From: Winogradskyella sp.
GTDB lineage: Bacteria > Bacteroidota > Bacteroidia > Flavobacteriales > Flavobacteriaceae
DNA: 64,000 nt
NCBI GenBank assembly: GCA_028383925.1
Contig: JAOEWO010000011.1
Coordinates: 1 to 64,000, forward strand
Direction of reading: 5' to 3'
In this document: piece after piece, positions 8,901 to 17,853 of the stretch
How positions within the stretch are numbered: position 1 is the stretch's first letter
How the letters are laid out: every line of letters begins with the position of its first letter
Program-made: the position numbers and the translations under genes
The notes under the pieces: generated by a model
The model's database searches: none
Seen by the model: only the letters and a program-made list of their open reading frames with translations
Told to the model about the DNA's origin: nothing

Positions 8901-9890
8901 GTTAAATGTGCTATTAGCATCAACATGACTTCGTATTGGTAATAAATTTACACAATGACCAATGAGTTGTGTTTTTCCGCTAGATGCTTGCCCAGATGCT
9001 GGCAAACCTAATACTAAATCGTCTTGGCCTGTTTGATCATATAAAAAGACTTCAAAAGCAGACATTAACGTAGTTACAAAACTACAACCCGCTTTAATAC
9101 CTACTTTTTTTAGTGCATTAACACTAAGGTTAGGTATTGAGAAATCTAAACGTTCACTTTTAAACGTCCTTAACTCAGGTCTTGGCGCATCTGTAGGAAG
9201 GGATAAAACAGGTACTGAAGATTTAAATTGGTTTAGCCAAAAATTTTCAGTCGCGCTATAAGCCTTACTATTTATAAATAACTGTTGGCTATCTGCATAA
9301 GTAACAAAACTCTCTGCTTTAGGCAGTACAGGGATTTCATTTTTATCAAACGCAGTATAAAGTGCACCTAATTCTTCTAAAAGTATACCAGTAGACCAAC
9401 CATCAAAAATGATATGATGTGCTGTTATTACTAAATGATATTCCGCATTAGACAATTCAATTAAACCTATTTTAATTAAAGGACCTCTTACCAAATCGAA
9501 AATATAATTGGCATCCTTATTTAAATACGTTTTAATGGTAGCCTCTTTTTCGATACCATTTTTAGTAGAAAGATTTAAATAGTCTAATTCAATATTAACC
9601 TCCTTAAAAATAGTCATATAACGACCATCTGTACTAAAGGTAGCACGAAACGATTCGTGCCGTTGTACTATTTTTTGAATGGCTTTAGTAAGCGTTATTG
9701 TATTTAAATTGCCATTAAAAATAACAGAAATAGACTCATTGTAAGCTCTATTAGCATCTTCACCCCCTATTTTACAAGCAATCCATATTTCTGCCTGCGA
9801 TTGGGTTGTGTAAACAATACGTTCTACTTCTAAACCCAAAAAAGGATTAAAAGTAGTACTTATTTGTTTTTTTATTTCTGAATGCACCAT
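5901..9890 (-). CDS. Non-ribosomal peptide synthetase, C-A-PCP-TE termination module
   Basis: 1329 residues. Domains in order: condensation (about 20-440, catalytic HHIIFDG at about 158-164); adenylation (about 470-960, with YTSGSTGKPKG near 630 and NGKIDRKVL near the end); peptidyl carrier (FFELGGHSL, Ser about 1007); thioesterase (about 1070-1325, nucleophile GYSFGG near 1143, His in PGNHGNMF). Extracting the ten adenylation pocket residues by aligning to the PheA template by eye gives DILQCGMIWK, very close to the known glycine code DILQLGLIWK. So it should load glycine, condense it with the acyl chain from the upstream megasynthase and release the product by hydrolysis or cyclisation. The C domain starts where the upstream protein's linker ends, so the two proteins form one assembly line. 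Forty bases separate the genes. Confidence 0.95.
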   Translation of the reverse strand: MVHSEIKKQISTTFNPFLGLEVERIVYTTQSQAEIWIACKIGGEDANRAYNESISVIFNGNLNTITLTKAIQKIVQRHESFRATFSTDGRYMTIFKEVNIELDYLNLSTKNGIEKEATIKTYLNKDANYIFDLVRGPLIKIGLIELSNAEYHLVITAHHIIFDGWSTGILLEELGALYTAFDKNEIPVLPKAESFVTYADSQQLFINSKAYSATENFWLNQFKSSVPVLSLPTDAPRPELRTFKSERLDFSIPNLSVNALKKVGIKAGCSFVTTLMSAFEVFLYDQTGQDDLVLGLPASGQASSGKTQLIGHCVNLLPIRSHVDANSTFNTYLKQRKTQLFDAYDHQELSFGQLIQKLNVDRDPSRVPLVPVVFNIDIGMASAVSFGDLKYKLKSNPRAYEAFELFLNAAGSENELILEWSYNAALFSRDTISKMMASFEAIITKIIENPDIQISKIVAVDETEYKQLNNTSTDYPQAALHDLIASICKEFSSETAIKFQNEALTYNAVEKQANQLAHHLQLIGVHPGEIIGVALPRSKELIITLLAILKCGAAYLPLDPLYPKKRLEYMLDDSEAAYLISTKANAAILDTKSTKLYLSALFSKLNDYTTDSTFVKVNTNAVAYLLYTSGSTGKPKGVSVTHKNLVNFLYSILEKPGIKQTDKLLSVTTISFDISGLELFAPLLKGGTLVLADEITAKDGRLLYDLLKKEQITLMQATPSTWQMLLDAGWEEPIPLKALCGGEALTKKLADTLLSKVDELWNMYGPTETTIWSTLKQIKSKDYKITIGQPIANTQVYILNKQGHLVAPGKLGEIVIGGDGVAKGYWKRPELTTEKFIDNPFQSDTKLYKTGDLGQLLPTGELVCYGRIDDQVKIRGHRIELGEIEQAITTIKTVDAAVVIVHTNQLYAYILSSQLNEINKSIEDAFKTYLAEYLPSYMIPYNFVLIDEFPKTLNGKIDRKVLLETASKTIISSHFSAPRTTTEKLVSKIWCDCLNLEKVDIYTNFFELGGHSLIAVKVMSRLEKETGNRFPLSALMVYPTVAKLAEFMAKDAKQDTWDSLVPIRPNGTKSPLYVVHGAGHNVLFFNSLADNLDKTQPVYGLQAKGLNGVDKPYDKIEDMAAHYISEIIQVDPMGPYALAGYSFGGIIAYEMARQLKAQDRHTKTLALFDTYIFPEYYFSGPIGKYLASGYYVFGKVFFAIRKMFSSTDNFKIRLRIFKNAFLSVKSKTNTTENLQEENYKQPKELDKMHDIAVSRYKIVPQDISVDLLIADDNVYFKHDTKNLGWKSIALGGITKTTIPGNHGNMFIAPNDKKLGRILQNLLDSRDESS

Positions 9891-9930
9891 ATCTTCTAAA
9901 AACTAGTCTTAGTTGTTAACTTTAGTACTT

Positions 9931-12900
9931 CTATTGTAATTCTACTTTTATAAATTTCTCAGGGTCTTTTTTACTTTTTACAAACCATGCTGGGTTTCCT
10001 GATGCGTCTATACCCAATTTTGCGTCTTTAGATGGTGGTATATTTAATTCTTTAGACGTTTTAATAGGTGTGTTATAATCTGTAACAACATGCTCAAAAA
10101 TACCAATTGTAATAAGTTCTTCTATACACAACTTAAACGTTGCAATGATATGGTCTATATCATTTTCTGTGTAAGGCTCTGTTAAATAACACGGAAAACC
10201 ATCCCAAATATGAATGCCTTTATTTCGCATTGAAACAAAAAGTAACTCAGCATAAGGTACGTCTTCTAACATTTTTACACGCCACAACGAAAGGTAAAAT
10301 GCAATTTCTAATGGCAATTTTTTGGCTTTAAAATAGCTATTAAGTTGCGATGCTAAACGACAAGTCTTTGCCGCGAGTTTATCTTGAAGCATTTCGCCCT
10401 GAGCTTTTAAATGTAAAAGTGATGCTTTAGTTGTAGCTAATGCTAAAGGATGGCGCACAAATGTACCAGCAAAATAGGTTACACCAACTTCTGGAAAAGA
10501 AGCATCACCATATTGCCAAAAACCACCATCTAGCGCATCCATACAGTTTTTGTTACCCATTATAACACCGATTGAGATACCTCCACCAATCACTTTACCA
10601 TAAGTTGCTAAATCTGCTTTAATACCAAATAATTGTTGTGCACCACCTAGGTGCATTCTAAAACCAGTAATTATTTCATCAAAAATTAGTACAGATTGCG
10701 ACGCTTTTGTAATGTTTCTAACTTGTTTCAAAAATTCTACAGGGACAAATTCTGGTCTTCGACTTTGAATTGGCTCTACTAAAACTGCTGCAATTTCGTG
10801 AGCGCGTTCTTTTATAATCGCCAAACTTTCGTCTGTACCATAATCTAAGATTAACATATTTTTTACCGCTTCTGGTAAAATACCTGGAGCTGCCGGAAAT
10901 GTTTTTAATTTTTTTGAACCTCTAACAATAACCTCATCATTAATACCATGATAAGAACGTGAAAAAGCCACAATTAATGAGCGACCTGTTACTGTTCTGG
11001 CAATTCGCATAGCGCCTAAAACGGCTTCTGAACCAGTATTACAAAGCGCAGCACGATCGTGCCCTGTTAATTCACACAATAATTCGCAAACCTCACCAGC
11101 TAATGGATGTTGCGGACCGACTTCAAAACCAAGTTCTACCTGATTATGTAAAGCTTCTTTTATAAAATCTGGTTGATGACCAAATAAGCAAGATCCAAAC
11201 CCATTTAACGTGTCTAAATATACATTACCATCTATATCCCAAAGGCGATTACCTTTAGATTTACCAACCACAATAGGATAAACAAGTTCTTTTGTTTGCG
11301 GTTTAAAACCCGAAACAACTCTTGGGTCTGCCATGTGTGGTCTATGCTTTTGAGAGTACGCTTTGCTACCAGCAGTTTTTGTATTATAAGTTTCTGTAAG
11401 GTGCTCTAAATAAGATTGTTGTTCTTTATTTAAGCCTGTAGATTGTTTTTCTATTCGTGGTGCAGCACCAAAAGGCTTACTGTGTTCTTTCTTTTCATCT
11501 TCTGTAAGTACGTCTGAAACCTCAGTTGGCAAAGTGACAAGGTTATTTTGTACAGGCTTTGACTGAATAGGTTGAGCCGTCTGACCTTGCATTAGTTGAA
11601 TTTGTTGTCCTAAGGCTTGTAATTGTTGAGCTATTAAGTCTAATGCAGAATTTTGATGCGGTACAGCACCCATAGTTGTGCTTTTTGATAAAGCCGGTAC
11701 AGCAATACTAGGTGTTTGTTGTGCAAAACTATTAGCTGGCAAATTAGTATCTAAATGAGTAGCTAAAAGGTTTGGTGAGCTAAATTCGTCATTGAGTTGC
11801 CTAAACGTAATAGGTATATTGAATTCGTTTTTAAATGAAATTGCCATTTGGGTTAATACCAAAGAATCTAACCCAAGTTCTAGAAAACTATAATTGTATG
11901 CCTCTGGTTCTACATCTATACCTGAAGTATTTACTATAATTTCAGCTATTTTCTGTAAAATTGAATCTTTTCTCATTAATGCAGTAGTTATTGGTATGAC
12001 GATTTCTGTTTGAGGGTCTTCAGTTATAAATTCACTTTGTGGTGGTATTGATATTATATTTTGAGCTATTGTATTTGGAGGATTAGTCCAACATAATTTA
12101 CGATCAAAAGCATACGCTGGTAAAGCCAACTTTAGTCGTGATTGGTTGTTATAAAACATAGCCCAATTAAGATCTACACCATTAAGCCATAATTGACCTA
12201 AAGCATCTAAAACGGTGTGGTATGCATGTTCGTTCGCTTTTGGCATAGTTAAAGAAGACATCGCAACTACAGACTTAGCTTTCGTTTTTTGTTGCGAAAG
12301 TGTTGTTAATGCACGACCAGGTCCAACTTCTAATAAAATAGAATCTTCTAACTCTAAAACAGTATCCATAGCTGCTGAAAAATCTACAGTAGCACGCAAA
12401 TGCGTTGTCCAATAAGCAACACTAGTAGCTTCGGCATCTGTTAACCATGTGCCTGTTACGGTTGACACTATAGGCAAACGCGGTACGTTACGATTTACTT
12501 TTTTAACTTCTTTTTCAAAATCTTTAAGCACAGGATTCATCATTGCAGAATGAAACGCATGACTTGTAAGTAAAGGCATACTCGCAATACCTTTATCTTG
12601 TAATAGAGTTTTAAAACTTTCTATAGCTTCATCTTCACCAGACACCACACACAGTTTGTCTGAGTTTATTGCTGCTATAGCTAATGATTGTGGAAGTATG
12701 TTTTTTAAATCACTAACCGAAGACCTTACAGAAAGCATACTGCCGTTTGGCAACTCGCTTACTAATTGGCCACGTTTAGCAACTAATATTAATGCATCTT
12801 TTAGACTAAACACACCTGCCAAATGTGCTGCCACAAACTCGCCAATACTATGGCCGCATAATAGTGTGGGTTTAATACCCCAACTTATAAATAGCTGTGA

Positions 12901-15900
12901 AAGTGCATATTCTATTACAAACAAACTGGGTTGTGTAAATTGTGTGTCTTTAATTTTATTTTGCGCGGCTTCAGTATCGTATTCTGGGTAAATAATAGGA
13001 TGAATATCTATACCTAGATTTGTGTTTAAAATTTCTGCACACCTATTAAAAGCTTCCTTAAAAACAATTTCATTGTCGTATAAAGCTCTACCCATTTGTA
13101 GATATTGTGCCCCTTGACCAGGAAATAAAAACACCATCTCATTTGGTGCTACCTTAAGTATTTTATCCTTTATTGGTGCATTTTCTTGAGAAAGCAAACT
13201 ATTTATTGCTGCTTCGGTAGTCGCTGCAACTGTAAAACTTCTGTGGTTAAATGTATCTCTCGTCGTAGAAAGTGAATAGCCTACATCTGCTAAATTTTGA
13301 GACATTGAAGCTTTTAAATAGTTACCTAAATGAGACTTATACGTTATTTGGCTATTTTCAGACTTAGCAGACCACGTTAATAACTGCAATGGTCTACCAC
13401 TGCTAGAAATAGTGGTGTGATTTTCAAATTCTTCAACAACAATATGCACATTTGTGCCACCAACACCAAAGGAGCTAATACCAGCACGTCGCTTTCCATC
13501 TACATTCCAATCGCTTAATTTATCATTTACGTAAAACGGACTGTTATCAAAATCTATAGCCGGATTTGGGTTTTTATAACCCAATGATGCAGGAATAACT
13601 TTATGTTTTAAAGCTAGTATTGTTTTAATAACACCTGTAACACCTGCTGCTGCAGTAAGATGCCCCATATTACTTTTAACCGAGCCAATAGCGCAATACC
13701 CATTAATGGGCTGTTTGCCAAACGCTTTACTTAAACCTTCTATTTCTATGGGATCACCTAGTGGTGTTGCCGTACCATGTGTTTCTATATAAGTAATCGT
13801 AGCAGCATCTATATTACCATCTCTAAGTGCACTTTTTATGGCACCAGCTTGACCTTCTACACTCGGCGCCGTGAAACTGCCTTTATTACTACCATCGTTA
13901 TTTAAGCCAACACCTTTTATAACACCATGAATAATGTCTCCGTCACGTTTTGCTTGATCTAAGGGTTTTAATAAAACCACACCTGCACCATCACTAAACA
14001 TGGTGCCTTTGGCCTCTGCATCAAAAGAACGGCAGTGACCATCTGCGCTCAACATAGAACCTTCTTGATAAAGGTGACCACTATTAATTGGTGAAGTAAT
14101 ACTAGACCCACCGGCTAAAGCCACATCGCACTGTCCATTTCTAATCGCTTCTACAGCTTCTGCAATAGCTAATAATGAGGTAGAACAAGCAGAATGAACA
14201 CTTACAGCAGGTCCTGTTAAGTTTAAATGATAAGCAACACGAGAGGCGATGTAATCTTTATCGTTTACTGTAGTTACTTGAAACGGCCCAACCGCATTTA
14301 CTAAATCTGTGTTTGGTAAGACATTATTTGTATAGTAGGAATTGGTACCACTACCAGCATAAACACCAATACTACCCTTATAATGCTTTGGTAAATACCC
14401 TGATACTTCTAAGGCTTCCCATGCGATTTCTAAAAACAGACGCTGCTGAGGATCCATAGCCTCGGCAAGCTTTGGATTTAAACCAAAAAACTTAGCATCA
14501 AATGTTTTAGCTGAGGGCACTACTCCCCTTGCAGCCACATAAAGTGGGTCGTTACGCAAATGTGCTGGTATAGAAGCATCGAGCTCTTCTGGTGTAAAGA
14601 ACGAAATTGTTTCTACACCGTCTTTGAGTACAGTCCATAACTCATCTATGGTAGCTGCACCAGGAAAACGACCTGCCATACCAATTATAGCGACATCATT
14701 ATCTTTATTTTTTTTCTTTTTATTGTGAACAAAATTAGATGCTACTGCTGTTTTATTTGCATCTAAAAAGGCTGTAATTTCTGCAATAGTTGGGTGCTGA
14801 TATAGTTTTGTAATTGGTATATTTATACCAAAATCAGAGGTTAAAATTGAAGCTAATTTTTGAGTGAGGAGTGAATTGCCACCCATTTCAAAAAAATTAT
14901 CATCTACACCAATAGCAGCAATATCTAATACTGAGCTCCACACTTTAGCTATTGATTTTTGTAGCGTTGTTTTTGGTCTTCTTAAAATTGGTGCACCTTC
15001 TGGTCTAAAATTAACCGGATTTGGTAAATTATCTTTATCAATCTTACCATTAGCCGTTAAAGGAAATGCATCAATTGTTATAAACTTTGAGGGCAACATA
15101 TAGTCTGGCAACACCTCAGATAGTTCTTTTTTAACCATTGCTATAGATTCGCTTTTATTTACCAATTGAATATAAGCAACCAAGCGTTTTTCTTGTGTTT
15201 CACTTCCGGTAGCAATAACTACAGCTTGCTTAATATTAGGCAAGGTATTTAAAGCCACTTCTATTTCACCTAATTCTATACGATAACCTCTAATTTTAAC
15301 TTGGGTATCCTTACGGCCTACAAAAACTAAATTGCCGTCTTCTGTCCATTTAGCAGAATCACCTGTATTGTAAAGCTTAGTATTAGAATCGAAAGGATTA
15401 GTGATAAATTTTTGGGCAGTTAAATCTGGCAAATTAAGATATCCACGAGCTAAGCCGTCACCACCTAAATATAATGTACCAATAGCATCGATAGCTTTTA
15501 ACTCTAATTGATCAGATAAAATATAGGCTTGTGTATTAGCTATAGGACGCCCTATTGGTAAATTTGTTAGTGTTTTATTTTCTGAGTTGTACTTATAAAC
15601 CGAAGATGTTACTGTGGTTTCTGTTGGTCCGTATTCATTATAAAAGTCGCAGAATGCGCCATATTTTTGAGCTAGTTTTAAAGAACAGCTTTCGCCACCA
15701 GCTATAACTCTTTTTAAAGATTTGAAATGTGATAAATCTGGTAAAGTATCTAAATAACTAGGCGTAGCATGTAAATGTGTAATTTCATTTTCTTTTATAA
15801 AATTAGGTAATGTATGATTTTTTAAAACCTCATTACCAACTATACAAAGTTTTGCACCATTGCAAAGTGCTAAAAATATTTGCTCTACCGAAGCATCAAA

Positions 15901-16524
15901 ACTGTAGTTTGAAAATTGTAAAATATGATCTGAAGCATCAATATTAAAACATTGTGTTTGTGATGTAATAAGATTAACAACAGATTGGTGTTGTATCATA
16001 ACACCTTTTGGACTTCCGGTAGTACCAGATGTGTAAATAATATAAATAAGACTTTTAGAATCTAGTATGGGTATGTTAACTAGGTTTGTAGAAATACCGC
16101 TTAAGTTTGTTATAAAGTTAGTTACTAACGCGTCATTTACAATGGTTTTGCAGTGGCTATCGTTTTTTATATATGTTTTTCTATGTTCAGGGTAATCAAC
16201 ATCTATTGGTACATAAGCAGCACCTGTTTTTAAAATTCCCAGAATAGCAACAATTAACCACTCACTTTTATTTAACATTAAACCAATAAAGTCGCCATCT
16301 ACAATTTTATGGTTATGGTTTAAATAATTAGCAAATTGGTTAGATAGATCATTTAGCTGTTTATAACTAAGTGTCTTAGATTTGTAAACTACAGCTGTAT
16401 TATTGGGCACAGTATTTACTTTTTCTAAAAATAAATCTATGACAGTTATATCTTTTAAATAATCTAAACGGGTATTATTAAAAGTAGTTACGCTCTTAAC
16501 TATTTTATCGGTATTAAAACTCAT
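9931..16524 (-). CDS. Hybrid NRPS-PKS megasynthase, A-PCP-KS-AT-ACP-aminotransferase
   Basis: 2197 residues. Domains: adenylation without a preceding C domain (about 25-500; YTSGTTGSPKG, NGKID), so this is the loading module; PCP (FFEMGGNSL, Ser about 550); ketosynthase (about 610-1035; Cys in SACSTS near 775, THGTATP, NMGH); acyltransferase (PGQGAQ near 1138, GHSIGE near 1225, HAFH near 1321, the malonyl-type motif); ACP (LGLDSL near 1550); a Gln-rich linker; and a PLP-dependent class III aminotransferase of the GSA type (about 1700-2130; EIITGF, Lys in YGKVIGGG near 1978). There is no KR, DH, ER or methyltransferase domain, so the beta-ketone made by the KS should be transaminated directly. 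The same KS-AT-ACP-AMT order occurs in iturin/mycosubtilin synthases and McyE. The C-terminal linker (SGNPAWF) normally leads into a C domain, which here is on the next gene. Confidence 0.95.
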   Translation of the reverse strand: MSFNTDKIVKSVTTFNNTRLDYLKDITVIDLFLEKVNTVPNNTAVVYKSKTLSYKQLNDLSNQFANYLNHNHKIVDGDFIGLMLNKSEWLIVAILGILKTGAAYVPIDVDYPEHRKTYIKNDSHCKTIVNDALVTNFITNLSGISTNLVNIPILDSKSLIYIIYTSGTTGSPKGVMIQHQSVVNLITSQTQCFNIDASDHILQFSNYSFDASVEQIFLALCNGAKLCIVGNEVLKNHTLPNFIKENEITHLHATPSYLDTLPDLSHFKSLKRVIAGGESCSLKLAQKYGAFCDFYNEYGPTETTVTSSVYKYNSENKTLTNLPIGRPIANTQAYILSDQLELKAIDAIGTLYLGGDGLARGYLNLPDLTAQKFITNPFDSNTKLYNTGDSAKWTEDGNLVFVGRKDTQVKIRGYRIELGEIEVALNTLPNIKQAVVIATGSETQEKRLVAYIQLVNKSESIAMVKKELSEVLPDYMLPSKFITIDAFPLTANGKIDKDNLPNPVNFRPEGAPILRRPKTTLQKSIAKVWSSVLDIAAIGVDDNFFEMGGNSLLTQKLASILTSDFGINIPITKLYQHPTIAEITAFLDANKTAVASNFVHNKKKKNKDNDVAIIGMAGRFPGAATIDELWTVLKDGVETISFFTPEELDASIPAHLRNDPLYVAARGVVPSAKTFDAKFFGLNPKLAEAMDPQQRLFLEIAWEALEVSGYLPKHYKGSIGVYAGSGTNSYYTNNVLPNTDLVNAVGPFQVTTVNDKDYIASRVAYHLNLTGPAVSVHSACSTSLLAIAEAVEAIRNGQCDVALAGGSSITSPINSGHLYQEGSMLSADGHCRSFDAEAKGTMFSDGAGVVLLKPLDQAKRDGDIIHGVIKGVGLNNDGSNKGSFTAPSVEGQAGAIKSALRDGNIDAATITYIETHGTATPLGDPIEIEGLSKAFGKQPINGYCAIGSVKSNMGHLTAAAGVTGVIKTILALKHKVIPASLGYKNPNPAIDFDNSPFYVNDKLSDWNVDGKRRAGISSFGVGGTNVHIVVEEFENHTTISSSGRPLQLLTWSAKSENSQITYKSHLGNYLKASMSQNLADVGYSLSTTRDTFNHRSFTVAATTEAAINSLLSQENAPIKDKILKVAPNEMVFLFPGQGAQYLQMGRALYDNEIVFKEAFNRCAEILNTNLGIDIHPIIYPEYDTEAAQNKIKDTQFTQPSLFVIEYALSQLFISWGIKPTLLCGHSIGEFVAAHLAGVFSLKDALILVAKRGQLVSELPNGSMLSVRSSVSDLKNILPQSLAIAAINSDKLCVVSGEDEAIESFKTLLQDKGIASMPLLTSHAFHSAMMNPVLKDFEKEVKKVNRNVPRLPIVSTVTGTWLTDAEATSVAYWTTHLRATVDFSAAMDTVLELEDSILLEVGPGRALTTLSQQKTKAKSVVAMSSLTMPKANEHAYHTVLDALGQLWLNGVDLNWAMFYNNQSRLKLALPAYAFDRKLCWTNPPNTIAQNIISIPPQSEFITEDPQTEIVIPITTALMRKDSILQKIAEIIVNTSGIDVEPEAYNYSFLELGLDSLVLTQMAISFKNEFNIPITFRQLNDEFSSPNLLATHLDTNLPANSFAQQTPSIAVPALSKSTTMGAVPHQNSALDLIAQQLQALGQQIQLMQGQTAQPIQSKPVQNNLVTLPTEVSDVLTEDEKKEHSKPFGAAPRIEKQSTGLNKEQQSYLEHLTETYNTKTAGSKAYSQKHRPHMADPRVVSGFKPQTKELVYPIVVGKSKGNRLWDIDGNVYLDTLNGFGSCLFGHQPDFIKEALHNQVELGFEVGPQHPLAGEVCELLCELTGHDRAALCNTGSEAVLGAMRIARTVTGRSLIVAFSRSYHGINDEVIVRGSKKLKTFPAAPGILPEAVKNMLILDYGTDESLAIIKERAHEIAAVLVEPIQSRRPEFVPVEFLKQVRNITKASQSVLIFDEIITGFRMHLGGAQQLFGIKADLATYGKVIGGGISIGVIMGNKNCMDALDGGFWQYGDASFPEVGVTYFAGTFVRHPLALATTKASLLHLKAQGEMLQDKLAAKTCRLASQLNSYFKAKKLPLEIAFYLSLWRVKMLEDVPYAELLFVSMRNKGIHIWDGFPCYLTEPYTENDIDHIIATFKLCIEELITIGIFEHVVTDYNTPIKTSKELNIPPSKDAKLGIDASGNPAWFVKSKKDPEKFIKVELQ

Positions 16525-16814
16525 AGTATTGGGACATTACAATAATATCTTCAGATTTAAATATCAAAAAAAAGAAGATGATATATAATCCTATTTAATT
16601 CAAATATTTAACTAAAACAACATACATAATTACAAGTCAAATAAACTAATAACTAATTAAATAACACTATAATAACGTTCTAATACTTGTATTTTAGATG
16701 TACGAAAAGTTAGCTCTAATTTACAATGAAAATGTATCTAAATATTTGAATTACAAATCAAATTAATACTAAAGTTACTCACACTTTCTATGGGCATAAA
16801 TAGTTTCTAAAACA
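16525..16814. promoter_or_regulatory. Upstream region of the NRPS-PKS operon
   Basis: 290 bases, very AT-rich, between the methyltransferase stop and the megasynthase start on the same strand. It must hold the operon promoter if the methyltransferase is transcribed separately. I found no perfect TAnnTTTG element on the minus strand; a near match (TAACTTTT) is read from 16718 back to 16707 or so. No coding signal is seen. Confidence 0.35.
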
Positions 16815-17684
16815 TTAATTTTTAGCACCTAAAAATGTTTGATTAAAAGAATTTTTAACGCTTGGCTTTGAAGAATAATGCCAGATAGAATACCCTATTT
16901 CTTTAAATACTTTAGAGTAGTTATGTGAAAAAGAACGCTCTTGTCCGTAGAGCTCAGATTCAGGGTTTTTATTAAAATCGTGGTTAATACCATTGGGCTC
17001 TATAGCTACAAATATAACTTGACCTAAATTATAAATTTTTTCGAGTAAAACGTTCAAGTCTTCTTCTGTAAAATATTCTAATACACCTCTACAAGTTACA
17101 AAAATAGTTTGAGCTTGAGCTTTTTGTTTAACCCACTCTAAAGCATCTGCTTCAATAAAATTAAGCTTGTTATTTGTTTTATATTTTTCGGTATTAACCG
17201 CTATTTGTTCAGCACTTAGATCTATGCCAATACAGAATTTTATGTCTGAAAACCTTTCAGACAAATAATGCAAAACTTTACCGTTACCAGTACCTATTTC
17301 TACTATGGTATCAAATGTTTCAGATGCTGTCTTAAGTTGTTCCTCTAAATGATTAAATATAAACGAACAGTTAGGTAAAAAGTCGTTTTCGAAAGATGTA
17401 TCTGTGCTCTGAAAAAAATCACTACCTTGATTTACCCAATAGTTTTTATGAAATTTTGATAAATGCTCAAAATCTTTTTCCTTTTCTATACATTGAAGCA
17501 TATAACTTCGCATTAAGCGTTCGGTAGTGCTTAAATTGTTGTTCATAACAAGCGTCATACCTTTTGCTGATAATTCTCTCGCTTTTTTAGGGCTTATAAA
17601 AACGAATAATCTACCAACGGTGTTGGTTAGTAATTTAATTACAATATGTCTGAACTCATTTTTCATATTAAGAAGCACTAACAA
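16815..17684 (-). CDS. Class I SAM-dependent methyltransferase
   Basis: 289 residues. The middle carries motif I of class I methyltransferases, VEIGTGNGKVLHYL (about 124-137), an acidic residue after strand 2 (GIDLSAEQ) and EADALEWV, so it should bind S-adenosylmethionine. About 110 residues precede the fold; their family is not clear to me. The start could also be the ATG at 17666 (MKNEF). It lies directly upstream of, and on the same strand as, the NRPS-PKS operon with a 290-base gap, so it may tailor that product by N- or O-methylation, but this rests on position only. Confidence 0.75.
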   Translation of the reverse strand: MLVLLNMKNEFRHIVIKLLTNTVGRLFVFISPKKARELSAKGMTLVMNNNLSTTERLMRSYMLQCIEKEKDFEHLSKFHKNYWVNQGSDFFQSTDTSFENDFLPNCSFIFNHLEEQLKTASETFDTIVEIGTGNGKVLHYLSERFSDIKFCIGIDLSAEQIAVNTEKYKTNNKLNFIEADALEWVKQKAQAQTIFVTCRGVLEYFTEEDLNVLLEKIYNLGQVIFVAIEPNGINHDFNKNPESELYGQERSFSHNYSKVFKEIGYSIWHYSSKPSVKNSFNQTFLGAKN

Positions 17685-17807
17685 ATTAAAAAAACCTCAA
17701 TTTAAAATTATAACAAGAATAATAGATTTGTTAAATCAATACACAGTTAGATGAAATTATTAATTCGAAAAATACATATTTTATCCATTCCATTATAATT
17801 TAGCTTT

Positions 17808-17845
17808 TTGTTTTTGTGTTTTATAAATAGCAAAAGTTACTTTTG
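17808..17845 (+). promoter_or_regulatory. Flavobacterial promoter before the 17854 gene
   Basis: TACTTTTG (17838-17845) matches the -7 consensus TAnnTTTG, with TTG at 17814-17816 (and 17808-17810) upstream at roughly the -33 distance. The start codon is only 9 bases after the -7 element, so the leader must be very short. Confidence 0.65.
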
Positions 17846-17853
17846 TAATTGTT

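Noticed and set aside
12215-12991. Plus-strand open frames opposite the megasynthase gene
   Set aside because: Mirror frames of the AT region, no start signals or motifs.
13400-14720. Ketosynthase as part of a fatty-acid or polyunsaturated-lipid synthase
   Set aside because: It is flanked in the same protein by an NRPS A-PCP pair, an AT, an ACP and an aminotransferase, which fits a hybrid NRPS-PKS line only.
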